DNA of 64,000 bases, from NCBI GenBank assembly GCA_033439265.1, contig JAVTVX010000026.1, positions 2,159,501 through 2,223,500 of the forward strand. The letters are read 5' to 3'. Below, piece after piece: positions 49,303 through 62,400 of this stretch. The notes beneath the pieces are model-generated. The model was not told the DNA's origin, ran no database searches, and saw nothing but the letters and a program-made list of their open reading frames with translations. Each line of letters opens with the position of its first letter. Position 1 is the first letter of the stretch. Both the position numbers and the translations under genes were made by a program. This DNA comes from Dillenia suffruticosa. Its lineage: Eukaryota; Streptophyta; Magnoliopsida; Dilleniales; Dilleniaceae.

Positions 49303-49467
49303 GGATAGTTGGTTTAATAGATAAGGTATTAGATTTTTTAATTAAATCTCGAGTTTGAAACTTAAAAATGAAAAAAAAAAATTATATTGAAAGAGTTATT
49401 TTCATATCGGCCTAATGATATTCAAATTAAATCGAATTATAACTCTAAATATTAGTTTGTATCATGA
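49303..49467 (+). mobile_element. SINE copy K
   Basis: It starts GTGGATAGTTGGTTTAATAG, then AATCTCGAGTTTGAAAC, AATTATATTGAAAGAGTTAT, TCAAATTAAATCG and TATTAGTTTGTATCATG. A-rich flanks on both sides may be a degraded duplication. It ends only 25 bp before the target site of the transposon at 49502. Confidence 0.72.
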
Positions 49468-49501
49468 AAGAAAAATAAAAGGAAAATGTAGACAACCTTC
49501 C

Positions 49502-50863
49502 GGGTTATGTTTCAAAATATACCCTACAAAAAAAAAAAAAAAAAACTTTTAAAAAAACTCGAACAGCAAACAAATTTCACATCTATACCACATTTGTCAC
49601 GGGTTGGATCAGCGACAGGCTACTCCGCGTCTTCAAGACACAACATAGCCCAGAGGCTCCCGCGCGCAGAGGGCTCCCTCGGCAATGGGCGGTAGTGGGT
49701 GGCAGTAGGGGAGAGAGGGAAAGGGAGGCTTGCGCGGAGGTGGGGGAGGGAGGGGGAGGGCTTCCGAGGTGGTGAGGGAGGGAGGGAGGGAGAGGGAGGA
49801 GTGTCGTGGGGGAGAGGGGGAGAGAGAGAGGAGTGCCGCGGCGGGGGAGAAAGAGAGAGAGCCGTGGGGGAGGGAGGGAGAGAGAGGGCCGCGGGCGGTA
49901 GAGGGAGGGGCTGCGGGCGGCGGGGGCAGAGAGAAAGATAGCTGTCGGCGGGTGAGGGAGGGAGGGAGAGAGAGACAGCCGCGGGGGGAGGGAGAGAGAG
50001 AGAGAGCCGCGGGCCTCCACCACCCGCGGCGCTGCACACCTCCCCCACTGCGCTGCCGTCCTCCCCCGCGGTGTTGCGCTCTCCCTCTCTCCCCCTAGGC
50101 GTTGCGCTCTCCCTCCCCCCTACGGCTCTCTCTCTCTCTCCCTCCGCTGCCCGCGGCTCTCTTTCCCCTCCCTGCCCCCACGGCTCTCTTTCTTTCTCTC
50201 CACCGCCGTTGCCCTCTCTCTCTCTCTCTCTCTCTCCCCCTCCCCCTCGCGGCACTCCTCCCTCTCCCTCCCTCCCCCACCGCCGCGAAAGCACTCCCCC
50301 CTCTCCCCCGGTGGCACTCCTCCCTCTCCCTCCCTCCCCCCGCGGCTCTCTCTCTTTCTCTCCCCCGCTGCGGCCCTCCTCTCTTTCCCCCTCCCCCCGC
50401 GACACTCCTCCCTCTCCCCTCCCTCCCCCTCCACCGCCCGCCCCTCTCCCCTCTTTCTCTCTCCCTCCCCAGCGGACCCCCCGCCGCCCTCCCCTCTCTC
50501 TCTCCCTCCCTCCCTCCTCCGCAGCCCTCCCCTCTCTCTCTCCCTCCCTCCCCCTCCGCACCCCGCCGCGGTCCTCCTCTCTCTCCTTCCCCCCGCCGTC
50601 CCCCGCCACGGTCCTCCCCTCTCTCTCCTTCCCCCCACCGCGCTCCTCCCTTCCCCCTCCGCCCCCCGTCGCTCTCCTCCCTTCTCTCCCTCCCCCTGCC
50701 CCGTGGACTCCTCTCTCTCTCTTTCTCTGGACTTTGTCGCGGGTTGAAGACGCGACACAGTATGTCGCGTCTCCAACTCCCGACAAATTCGGGTTATTTG
50801 AGGAAATTTTTTTCCGTTCGGATTGTTTAAAATTTTTTTTTATATTATTTCGGTATATGTCTT
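49502..50863. mobile_element. Long-TIR non-autonomous DNA transposon, copy 2 (probable Mutator-like foldback)
   Basis: A perfect 9-bp duplication CAACCTTCC flanks it (49493-49501 and 50864-50872). The outermost TIRs are diverged but align with copy 1: a poly(A)/T tract, then ATTTGTCGGGAGTTGGAGAC on the inverted right side, close to ATTTGTCGGGAGTTGAAAAC of copy 1. The interior again switches from purine-rich (about 49690-50015) to pyrimidine-rich (about 50040-50725) with CG-containing spacers every 55-65 bases. The long open frames over this stretch are shadows of the repeat, rich in Arg/Glu/Gly or Ser/Leu/Pro. No transposase is present. Assignment to Mutator-like elements rests on 9-bp duplication and long TIRs. 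Confidence 0.75.
50733..50787. repeat. Subterminal hairpin of element copy 2
   Basis: The arms 50733-50757 and 50763-50787 (25 bases each) pair at 22 of 25 positions around a five-base loop. The arms are bounded by TTTGTCG and CGACAAA. Confidence 0.88.
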
Positions 50864-50872
50864 CAACCTTCC

Positions 50873-51421
50873 ATATGAGATGGCCCCACCCTTCTATGGA
50901 GAAGCAAATTTAAAGAATAATAATGGAAATTATTTTATATAATGAAATTGTTTTTAAAAAATTATATTCTAAAGTTATATCTTGGCCGATAAAAATTCAA
51001 TTTGATTAACTTACTCTTCTATATTTTTAGCAACGATTTTCTCTATTTCTCTATTGCTAAAAATATTTAATTTTAACCCCTACAAAAAATTATATTTAAT
51101 ATTTTGTTTTTAATATTGGTATTCCATTAGTTTTATTATTTTGAATTTAGGTTTTATTAGTTTAAAATAATATACAAACATTGCCCCCATAATTATTCTT
51201 TTTTAATTTTAAATATTAAGGCGAGAATTTTTAATCAAAATCCCCTCCAATTCCAATTCCAATTCCAATTCCAATGAGTTATTGTCGGTCTCAGTTTTCC
51301 TCACCAAGAAAAAGCGGAAGCAGACCAATTCTCCAATGTCTTGACTACCGGGAGGAAAGAGAACAACACCCGCACTCTCCCCCCCCCTCTCTCTATCTCG
51401 CTCTTCTGAGAAGGGACAATA
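50873..51421 (+). promoter_or_regulatory. Upstream region of the sacsin-like gene
   Basis: AT-rich to about 51220, then a CCAATT hexanucleotide repeated about five times (51247-51275) and a C/T-rich leader up to the ATG. The CCAATT units contain the CCAAT word, but no promoter use can be claimed. Confidence 0.45.
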
Positions 51422-54400
51422 ATGGAGGCAGATGAGATGCTTCTTCTGGAGGACTTCGGTCAGAAGGTGGATCTGACTCGTCGGATTCGTGAAGTATTGC
51501 TCAACTACCCGGAGGGCACCACCGTCCTCAAGGAGCTCATCCAGAACGCCGACGATGCCGGGGCTACCGTGGTCCGACTCTGCCTCGACCGTCGCTGTCA
51601 CGGCGTCGACTCTCTTTTGTCTTCCAAACTGGCGGAGTGGCAGGGTCCTTCCCTTCTTGCTTACAATGATGCGGTCTTCACTGAAGATGATTTCGAGAGT
51701 ATTTCTCGCATTGGCGGCAGTAAGAAGCATGCCCAGACTTGGAAAACCGGCCGATTTGGGTATCCTCTCTCTCTCTCTCTCTCTCTCTAGCGGTACCCTT
51801 TCGAAGCATTTGGGGAGTTTTTGAGTTGACCATCTGAATTGATATCATGATTGAATCCCATGTCCATGGATTTTGAACTTTATGCTATTCAATGTCATAG
51901 CTGTGTCATCCGGATGCAATGTGATTAGGATTTGGGCATTTGTGCATGCATTTTATATATAAAGTTCTTGATTTCGAACAATTGTAGTTGTTCACTAAGC
52001 ATAGGCAAATGGGTTTTCGTTGTTTTTCTCTCCAGGGTCGGATTCAACTCAGTATACCATTTAACAGATTTGCCATCCTTTGTAAGTGGGAAATATGTGG
52101 TAATGTTTGATCCCCAAGGTCTTTACCTTCCAAATGTTTCAACATCAAATCCGGGAAAGCGATTAGAGTTTGTTAGATCTTCAGCAATTTCACTGCATAG
52201 AGACCAGTTTTATCCCTATTGTGCTTTTGGTTGTGATATGAGGAGTTCTTTTGAGGGAACTTTATTTCGTTTCCCTTTGAGGAATTCAGCTCAAGCAGCG
52301 AGGAGTAAAGTTTCAAGACAAGCTTATGTAGAGGATGATATTGCCTCTATGTTCAGCCAGTTATATGGAGAGGGCGTTTTTGCCTTGCTCTTTCTGAAAA
52401 GTGTCTTGTTTATTGAAATGTATGAGTGGAATACTGATGATTCTGAACCTAGGAAGCTCTATTCATGCTCTGTAAATTCAGTGAATGATGATATTATTCG
52501 GCATCGCCAAGCAATTCTCAGATTGTCAAAGTCAGTTGGTTCCTCTACCAATGAGATGGATGCCTTTTCAGTGGAATTTTTAAGAGAGGAAGGCTGTGGT
52601 ACCCACCAGAAAAAGAGAGTAGAGACATTCTATATTGCACAAATGATGGCATCAGCTTCCAGCAGGATTGGCTCTTTTGCAGCCACTATTTCGAAAGAAT
52701 ATGATCTTCATCTGTTGCCATGGGCGTCCGTTGCAGCATGCATATCGCATGATCCGTCCAGTGTAATCATATTGTCCAAAATCTTTTACTTCATCACTGC
52801 TCTCTGTTTTTGTGTCTTCTCATGCATGTGCCTGTGTACAGGTAACTCATCCATGTTATGTCTGATTATGTATTTATGAGCACGTATATTTTCCTATAGC
52901 TTGGAAATGGTACTCATTAGTGTTAAATTTAGAATTTTATCTATTTAATTAAAATCTCTTGCCAATATGCCTGACAATCAAGTGTAGTGCACCTTTTCAG
53001 ATGCCATTTTAGTTTTAACATTTATCGTCCTATCAAGTATGACTTTTCGTTGTTATTGTGCATGTTATGTCATGGCCTACATCCTGTCTCTGTTTTCATG
53101 CTTGAAAACTGAGGATTTTCAACTAATGGTGAAATTCTTTTCACATTCTATTTACCAGTATATTTCATTAGCTGACATGATCATGTAAGGGCTGCGAAAA
53201 CTAGATTAAATGTTACAATCTGTAGTTTGCTAAGTGATAATCAATTCTTAGTTTATAGGGTTATTGCCATGATATCAATAATTCTTGGACACATCAGTAT
53301 GATGATCCATGGTCTGCTACCAAACTCTAATTGTTGTAGCTACTCTTTAAGTGTCATTACCTTTTCACTTCTAGATTATAGTTTTTGTTTCTTATTGTAT
53401 TCATGGTTTCTTCTTATCTGATTTTTAACAGGATAATGTTGGCCGTGCTTTCTGTTTCCTTCCCTTACCTGTTAAAACTGGATTAAATGTGCAAGTCAAT
53501 GGATATTTTGAGGTGTCATCGAACCGTCGTGGCATTTGGTATGGCGTTGACATGGATAGAAGTGGAAAAGTTCGCTCCATCTGGAATAGGCTTCTTTTGG
53601 AAGATGTCATTGCTCCTTCTTTCATTCAACTATTACTTGGTGTGAAAGGGTTGCTTGGTCCAGGAAAATTTTATTATTCTTTATTTCCTGTTGGTTCCTT
53701 TGAAGAGCCATGGATTATTTTAGTTGAGCATATATACTTAAAATTATCTAATGCTCCTGTCTTATATTCGGAGTTCAGAGGAGGGAAATGGCTGTCACCA
53801 GCTGAAGCATATCTTCATGATGAGAAGTTTACAGGAAGTAAGGATCTTGGTGATGCCCTTGTACAAGTAGGAATGCCTTTAGTTATTTTGCCTTGTGAAC
53901 TATTTGATACACTACTCAAATATGCTAATGTGGTCACTCCTAATTCTGTACGACATTTTCTTCGACAATGTAGAACTCTAGACACATTAAGCAGATCTCA
54001 CAGGCTTCTGTTGCTAGAATATTGTCTTGAAGACCTCATTGATTCTGATGTTGGAAGACATGCTTGTAACTTGCCATTGATTCCTTTAGCAAATGGGGAC
54101 TTTGGATTACTCTCTGACGCTTCTCAGGGGGTTTCCTATTTTGTCTGCAATGAGTTGGAATACATGCTTCTTGAAAAACTCTCTGAGATAGTGGTTGATC
54201 GGGATATTCCTCCCAGTATACTGAGAAGACTTATATCTGTTGCAAAGTCCTCAACGACAAATCTTATTGTTTTCAACATTCATGGTTTTCATCAGGTATT
54301 GCCAAGACTTTTACCAGCTGGTTGGAAATATGAAAGGGAGGTTCTTTGGAATTTGAAGTCCAGTTGTGGCCATCCCAGTCCATTATGGATTGTGCATCTC

Positions 54401-57400
54401 TGGAAATATCTTCGTGATCAGTGTGAGAAGTTGTCACTGTTTGATGATTGGCCCATCTTGCCATCCACTTCTGGGCATCTCTGCAGAGCTTCAGGACATT
54501 CAAGACTTGTAAGAGCTGAAAATTTGTCTGATGAGATGCAGGGCTTACTTGTAAAGATTGGATGCAAGATATTAGATCAAAATTATGGGGTTGAACACCC
54601 AGATCTTCATAATTATGTATCTGATGCTAGTGCTGCAGGGGTTTTGCAATCAATTTTTGATGTTGTTTCTTTAAATGGTGGTATCACTCAAACATTTCAT
54701 TCTAATTTGGGTGAGAAAGAGAGGGATGTGCTACGCGAATTTCTTCTTGATCCAAAATGGTACATTGGAGATCAAATGGCCATGAGTAACATCCTAAATT
54801 GCAAGAAATTACCCATATTCAAAGTGTATGGTGGGCAATGTAGTCAGAATTTTGAATTTTCTGGTCTAGAAGACCCTAGGAAGTACTTACCACCGCTTAA
54901 TATTCCTTTGTGCTTTCTTGGGAGTGAATTTATCATCATCTCCTCTAAAATTGAAGAAGAGGTTCTATTAAGATACTTTGGAGTCGAGAGAATGGGCAAA
55001 GCACGTTTCTTTATGCAATCAGTGTTCAGTAGACTTGGAGAGTTGCAGCCTAAAGAACGTGATAGCATTATGCTTTCTGTTCTGCATGACCTACCGCAGC
55101 TATATGTTGAGGATAAATCTTTCAGAGAAGTTTTAAGGGATTTGGAGTTTGTCCCAACCATTAATTGTCTTGTTAAACGCCCTGCTGATTTATATGATCC
55201 TCGCAATGAAGAATTATATGCTTTATTGGAAGATTCAGATAATTTTCCAAGTGGAATTTTTCAGGAATCCTACATTTTGGACATGTTACAAAGTTTGGGC
55301 CTTAGGACTTCAGTAACACCAGAGACTATCATTCAGAGTGCTCGACATGTAGAGCGGCTGATGCATGAGGATCAGGAAAAGGCACATTTGAGGGGTAAAG
55401 TTCTTCTTTCATACCTAGAGGTAAATGCATTAAAGTGGCTGCCAAAATTTTCAAATAACGACCAGGGGACTGTGAACAGAATGCTTTCAAGAGCTGCAAC
55501 AGTTATCAGACCTCATATTTTGAGATCTGACCTTGAGAAATTCTGGAATGATCTTAGAATGATCAGTTGGTGTCCTGTTCTAGTTTCTGCTCCATATCAC
55601 ACTCTGCCATGGCCTGCTGTGTCATCCATGGTGGCACCTCCCAAGCTTGTAAGGTTGCCATCAGACTTGTGGCTTGTTTCAGCAAGCATGCGTATACTGG
55701 ATGCAGAATGTTCTTCAACAGCCTTGTCATCTCTTCTGGGCTGGTCTTCTCTGCCAGGGGGGAGTGTAATAGCTGCCCAGTTACTTGAACTTGGAAAAGA
55801 TAATGAGGTTGTGAATGATCAGGTGCTTCGGCAGGAGTTAACCTTAGCAATGCCAAAAATTTACTCTATTCTCTCAGGTATGATGGGTTCAGATGAGATG
55901 GAAATAGTAAAAGCTGTTCTTGAGGGATGTCGATGGATTTGGGTGGGTGATGGATTTGCAACCTCTGTGGAGGTTGTGCTCAATGGTCCTCTTCATTTAG
56001 CTCCTTATATTCGTGTCATACCTATTGATCTAGCTGTTTTTCGAGATCTATTTTTGGAGCTTGGTATTCGTGAATACTTGAAGCCAACAGATTATGCTGA
56101 TATCTTGTGCAGAATGGCTACAAGAAAGGGTTCTACCCCCTTGGGTTCACAGGAAATCAGGGCAGCAATGCTAATTGTGCAACATTTGGCTGAAGCTCAG
56201 TTTGATGATAAGCAAATTAAGATTTATTTACCAGATGTCTCAGGCACACTCTTTCCTGCCTCTGATTTAGTTTACAATGATGCTCCATGGTTGCTTGGTT
56301 CGGAAAATCATGATAGCTCCTCTGGCGGTGTGGGTACCATTGCCTTAAATGCGAGGAAAAAGGTCCACAAATTTGTGCATGGTAACATCTCTAATGATGT
56401 TGCAGAGAAGCTTGGTGTCTGCTCTGTGCGAAGGATATTGCTTGCTGAGAGTGCTGATTCAATGAACTTGAGTCTATCTGGGGCTGCTGAAGCTTTTGGG
56501 CAGCATGAGACCTTGACAACCAGACTTAGGCATATTCTTGAGATGTATGCAGACGGACCTGGGATTCTTTTTGAGATGGTACAGAATGCAGAGGATGCTG
56601 GTGCTTCTGAGGTGATTTTTTTATTGGATAAAACTCAGTATGGGACCTCATCTGTTCTTTCTCCTGAAATGGCTGATTGGCAAGGCCCTGCTTTATGTTG
56701 TTTCAATGACTCTGTTTTTAGTCCGCAAGATCTCTATGCAATATCACGGATTGGTCAAGAAAGTAAGCTAGAGAAACCTTTTGCTATTGGAAGATTTGGG
56801 CTTGGGTTCAATTGCGTTTATCATTTCACGGACATACCCTCATTTGTTTCAGGAGAAAATGTTGTTATATTTGATCCTCATGCTTCTAACTTGCCTGGGG
56901 TATCTCCATCCCACCCTGGTCTGCGGATTAAGTTTGTCGGTAGAAGGATGCTAGAACAATTTCCTGACCAGTTCTCTCCTTTCATGCATTTTGGTTGTGA
57001 TCTGCAGAATTTATTTCCTGGTACACTCTTCCGTTTCCCCCTACGAAGTGCAGCTCTTGCTTCCAGAAGCCATATAAAAAAAGAGGGATATACTCCTGAA
57101 GATGTCATTTCACTCTTTTCCTCTTTCTCAGAGGCTGTTTCTGAAGCTTTGCTTTTCCTCCGCAAGGTGAGAAGAATATCTCTCTATGTAAAGGAAGGAG
57201 CTGATCATGAAATGAAGCTGTTGCATCGTGTTGAGAAATACTGCATGAATCAAACCGAGAAAAATACTGATGCACATCAGCAGTTATTTAGCATGATTGA
57301 TGGGAACCTGCAGAGCGGATTGGATAAAAATCAGTTTCATAACAGGTTGAGTAGATGCATAGATAGAGATTTGCCATGGAGATGTCAGAAGGTTGTACTG

Positions 57401-59432
57401 ACTGAGCAGCGATCTTCTGATATTAACTCACACTTCTGGATTATCTGTGAATGTTTAAGTGGTGGACAAGTCAAGAAGAATCCTTCCTCTTCCAAAAAAT
57501 TTCAGTGTCTTATCCCCTGGGCCTCTGTCGCCATGTATTTGCATTCTCAAGTTGAAAGGGACTTAACTGTTATGCCATCAGAAGACGAGCATTTGGTTTT
57601 TCCACCTGATATATTTCAAGTTGCAATTGCCTCTGCTACTGATAGAGAGAAATTTTTGGGCAGGGCGTTTTGCTTCTTGCCACTGCCTATTTTCACTGGT
57701 CTTCCAGTACACATTAATGCTTATTTTGAGTTGTCATCAAATCGAAGGGATATCTGGTTTGGGAATGATATGCTGGGGGGTGGAAAACAGCGAGCAGACT
57801 GGAACATACACCTTCTTGAAGATGTTGTAGCCCCTGCATATGCTCACATGCTAGAGAATGTTGCAACAGCAGTTGGTCCATGTGATTTATTTTTCTCTTA
57901 CTGGCCAAAAACTAGAGTGCTGGAACCTTGGGCATCAGTCGTTCGCAAGCTCTATCTTTTTATAGCTGACTCTGGCCTTTCTGTACTGTATACCAAAGCA
58001 AGAGGGGGCCAGTGGATTTCCACAAAGCATGCTATCTTTCCGGATTTCAGTTTTCACAAGGCACCTGAACTTGTAGAAGCATTATCGCATGCTGGTTTAC
58101 CTGTGGTGACAATCACCAAGCCACTTGTGGAGATATTTATGGAAGTATGCCCATCATTGCATATCTTGACTCCTCAGTTGCTAAGAAACTTGTTGATTCG
58201 GCGGAAACGTGGATTCAAAGACAAGAATGCAATGATCTTGACATTGGAGTATTGCTTATTTGACCTACATACACCTGTCAAATCTGATAACTTATATGGT
58301 TTACCTTTGATACCCCTGGCAAATGGTTTGTTTGCAATGTTCAACAAGAAGGATGTGGGTGAAGGAATTTATATTGCACATGGAGATGAGTATGGTCTTC
58401 TTAAGGATTCGCTTCCCAATCTACTAATAGACTGCAATATTCCTGAAAGCATTCACCAGAAACTATGTGACATAGCTCAAAGAGAGGAATCGAATATTTC
58501 TTTTCTGACATGTCATGTGCTTGAGAAACTCCTTACAAGGTTGCTTCCGATTGAATGGCAGCATATTAAACAGGTAACATGGAATCCCGATGATCCAAGC
58601 CAACCAAGTTTGGAATGGATCAGATTGCTGTGGAGCTATCTTCGGTCATGTTGTCACGATCTCTCATTATTTTCAAAATGGCCTATTTTGCCTGTTGGGA
58701 ACAACTATCTGTTGCAACTTCTTGAAAATTCTCATGTGATTAAAGATGATGGATGGAGTGAGAACATGGCATCCCTGCTGGCTAAAGTGGGATGTGTTTT
58801 CCTGAGGCGTGACCTGCTAATAGAACACCCACAATTAGAGAAATACGTTCAGAGTGCGACCTTAACTGGCATTTTGAATGCGTTATTGGTGGTCGGTGAT
58901 CATCCTGAAAATATAGAGAGGCTCTTTAGTGATGCCTTAATCGGGGAGCTGCATGAGCTCAGGAGTTTTATCCTTCAGACTAAGTGGTTCACGGACGGAG
59001 AGATGAATGATGTGCATATTGAGATTATCAGACACCTTCCCATTTTTGAGTCATTCAGAAACAGGAAACTGGTTAGCCTGAGGAAACCTTCTAAGTGGCT
59101 CAAACCAGTTGGCATACATGACGATCTATTAGATGATACATTTGTGCGTACAGAATCTGAGAAAGAAAGAGTAATTTTGGGAAGGCATTTAGAGATTAAG
59201 GAACCTTCAAGGGTGGAATTCTATAAAGATTTTCTACTCAATCACATGTCAGAATTCCTTTCACAGCATGGAAGTCCCTGTACCATATTTCAAGATCTGA
59301 AACTTCTGATTGAAGAGGATATCGATACTAAATTGGTGCTTTCTGAGACACCTTTTGTCTTGGCAGTCAATGGATCATGGCAGAAGCCATCCAGGTACGA
59401 AGAACTGAAATTCTCTCTCTCTCTCTCTCTCT

Positions 59433-59478
<46 letters not shown>

Positions 59479-62400
59479 GGGTGGGGGTGGGGGTGGGGGA
59501 TGGGGAGGGAATCTCTTGTATTATCTGCACCGAGTGTTATGATTATATAATTTCTGTCAAAGGGGTTTGATAAGACACATTAACTCAGAAAACCAATTTT
59601 AAAACTGGTTGGTTTTATAATACATGATATACACAGACAAATTAGTCTTATAAATTGTTGAGCTGCAACTAGTATACGAAATTGCCAGTTTCTTTTATGA
59701 TGTGGCTCATCGTTCTTCACTGGACAGCCAACATCAAAACTCAGGGTATGTTTGAACTGAACTTCAGAATTTGTATTTTGCCTTCTTATCAAACTTATAA
59801 TGAATGGACCTTTTCTAATGAGCGAGTATTCCACCTCATTGGAATACTTTGACGGGCAAAACATTTGAATGGAATTGTGGTTATGCCAAAGAAGCTCCTT
59901 CTTTGAGAGAAAAATGTGTATTTTCAAATTTAGTTCAAACATAATAAAGCAACTTAGATATTATGGTCAAATATGGCGATGTATCTAGGTGTTCTGGTGC
60001 TTAGAAAAAATATCGTTGTTTCCATCTGTTCTCATGCTTAGGACATTGTTGGAGTGGTAAAGCATTGAAACTCGTTGCTATACATTCTAAGTGGTTTATA
60101 AGTTTTCAAGTTTGCACATAACAACTTAAGTTTTGAGATATTGATTCTATGGTTCTCTAGGTCTGTGGGCTATTGAGTCACTTGTAATGAATCAAAATTA
60201 GTTATTAAAAGGGATTAATAAAGAAAGCATATAAGTTGGGGATTCTCAGGCCAAGATAAGCTTGCACCCAACAGCTTCAAAGTTCCAACCCTAATCTTGA
60301 TTTTATCTTGCTTGAGTTAATTGGTCATACCATGATATTGTTCAACAATAGATGTTCATAAGCGATCAATCTGTTATTTTCATCCAAAGTGTAGAGTGAA
60401 ATCTTGGAGCATAGACTTTGTTTAAGGTGAAGCTTCTTATGTTGATGCTTGTTCACCTAACATATTTTGTTGGAGGGTTCACTGTATTTTCTTGGCAGGC
60501 TTTATGATCCTCGTGTGCCTGAGCTACAAAAGTTACTTCACAGAGAAGCATTTTTCCCTTCTGAAAAATTTTGCAATCCTGAAACCCTGGACACTCTAGT
60601 TAGCCTTGGGCTTAGACAAACCTTGGGTTTCTCGGGCTTGCTAGATTGTGCTAGGACAATTTCCATTTTGCATGATTCTGGGGATCCAGAGACACTTTTG
60701 TATGGAAGAAGGCTACTTTCTTGTTTGGATGTACTAGCATCCAAGCTCTCAGCCCAACAGCCAAACGAAAACTGCGAAGAGTTTGATAATACCTTGTTAA
60801 GTAAGAGAAGCATTTCTTGTAGTGATGATGAAAAATCAGTTTGCTCTCCAAGTGAAGGTCAGAATGATTTTGGTGATGAACTGGACATAAATCTACTTTT
60901 GGGCCACTTAGATGACATAGCAGAAGACACATTTTGGCATGAACTGAAGGCAATTGCTTGGTGTCCTGTTTATACTGGTCCTCCCTTAAGAGGACTACCC
61001 TGGCTAAAATCCCATAATCAAGTAGCAGCCCCAATCATTATCAGACCTAAATCACAGATGTTGATGGTGTCCGCTAGCATGCATATTCTAGATGGTGACT
61101 GCAATTCTCCTTATCTGCACCACATGCTTGGTTGGATGGATTGCCCCACCATAAATGTTTTATCCACACAATTGCTCGAGCTATCCAGGTCCTATGCCAA
61201 TTTAAAGTCGCATTCTGCTGTGGAACCTGATTTTGTTGCTGCAGTTGACAAGGGTATTCCATTGCTTTATTCGAAACTACAAGAGTATATCGACACAGAT
61301 GATTTTGGAACTCTAAGATCCGCATTAGATGTCATCTCCTGGGTATGGATTGGGGATGATTTTGTGTCGTCAAATGCACTTGCTTTCGATTCACCTGTGA
61401 AATTTGTTCCATACTTGTATGTTGTCCCATCCGAGTTATCAGATTTCAAAGATTTGCTTTTAGCATTAGGCGTGAGAATCAGTTTTGATCTTTTGGATTA
61501 CTTTAATGTTCTACAACGCTTGCAGAGTGATGTTAAAGGGTTACCACTGACAACAGATCAATTAGGATTTGTGCATTGTGTCCTTGAAGCTATTGCAGAC
61601 TGTAGTGATGACAAGCCATTTTATGAGGTTTCTAGTTCTGTTTTATTAATTCCCGATTCTTCTGGTGTCCTGACATCTTCTGAAAGTCTTGTTCATAATG
61701 ATGCACCATGGATGGAGGGAAGGATTCTTTCTGGGAAAAATTTTGTGCATCCAAGTATCAGCAATGATCTTTCAAACAGGCTGGGAATAAAATCACTTCG
61801 TTGTTTGTCTTTAGTGAATGAGGAAATGACAAAGGATATGCCATGCATGGACTATGCTAAGATAAGTGAACTTCGAGGGTTGTACGGAGAAGATGAATTT
61901 TTGTTGTTTGATCTACTCGAGTTGGCAGATTGCTGCAAAGCAAAGAAGCTGCACCTTATCATTGATAGGCGGGAGCATCCTTGCCAGTCATTGCTGCAGC
62001 ATAATCTTGGTAAGTTGATAGGAAGAATTCACTATAGCTTCAAGAGGCCCTTGATTTAATATGGAAGATTATGGCATATATTTCAAAGATCTAAATTTTT
62101 GTTTTCATTTTAATTCTTAAATATGCTCAATTTGTAAGAGAACTATTGATGACTCATAAAGCATGGACAGGCACTGAAAAATTCCAAAAATAGGACATAA
62201 CATGATACCAAATTGTATTCTGAATATGTACATATATTTTCTATAACACATATAAGTTTAAACCAGTAACTATGTAGTTGATATTGTTCAGATGTGTTTA
62301 TCGCAGTAACTTGAATGAGATTGGTAGATTCTTCTAGTAAGTATCCAGTGTTTGAAAGACAAATCAAGGAACTATATAAGTTCTGTGCAGTATGCATCAT

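Noticed and set aside
49583-50913. Open frames of up to 388 codons over copy 2 of the same element
   Set aside because: Same cause: purine and pyrimidine repeat DNA has few stop codons. The composition is pure low complexity.
51209-51730. Minus-strand frame with an ELELELEL tract
   Set aside because: It arises from the CCAATT hexanucleotide and the complement of sacsin-like exon 1.
52763-52879. Extension of sacsin-like exon 2 reading frame past 52762
   Set aside because: The tail is hydrophobic and unlike the family, while splicing at AGT|GTAATC joins exactly in phase with the conserved GRAFCFLPLP reading.
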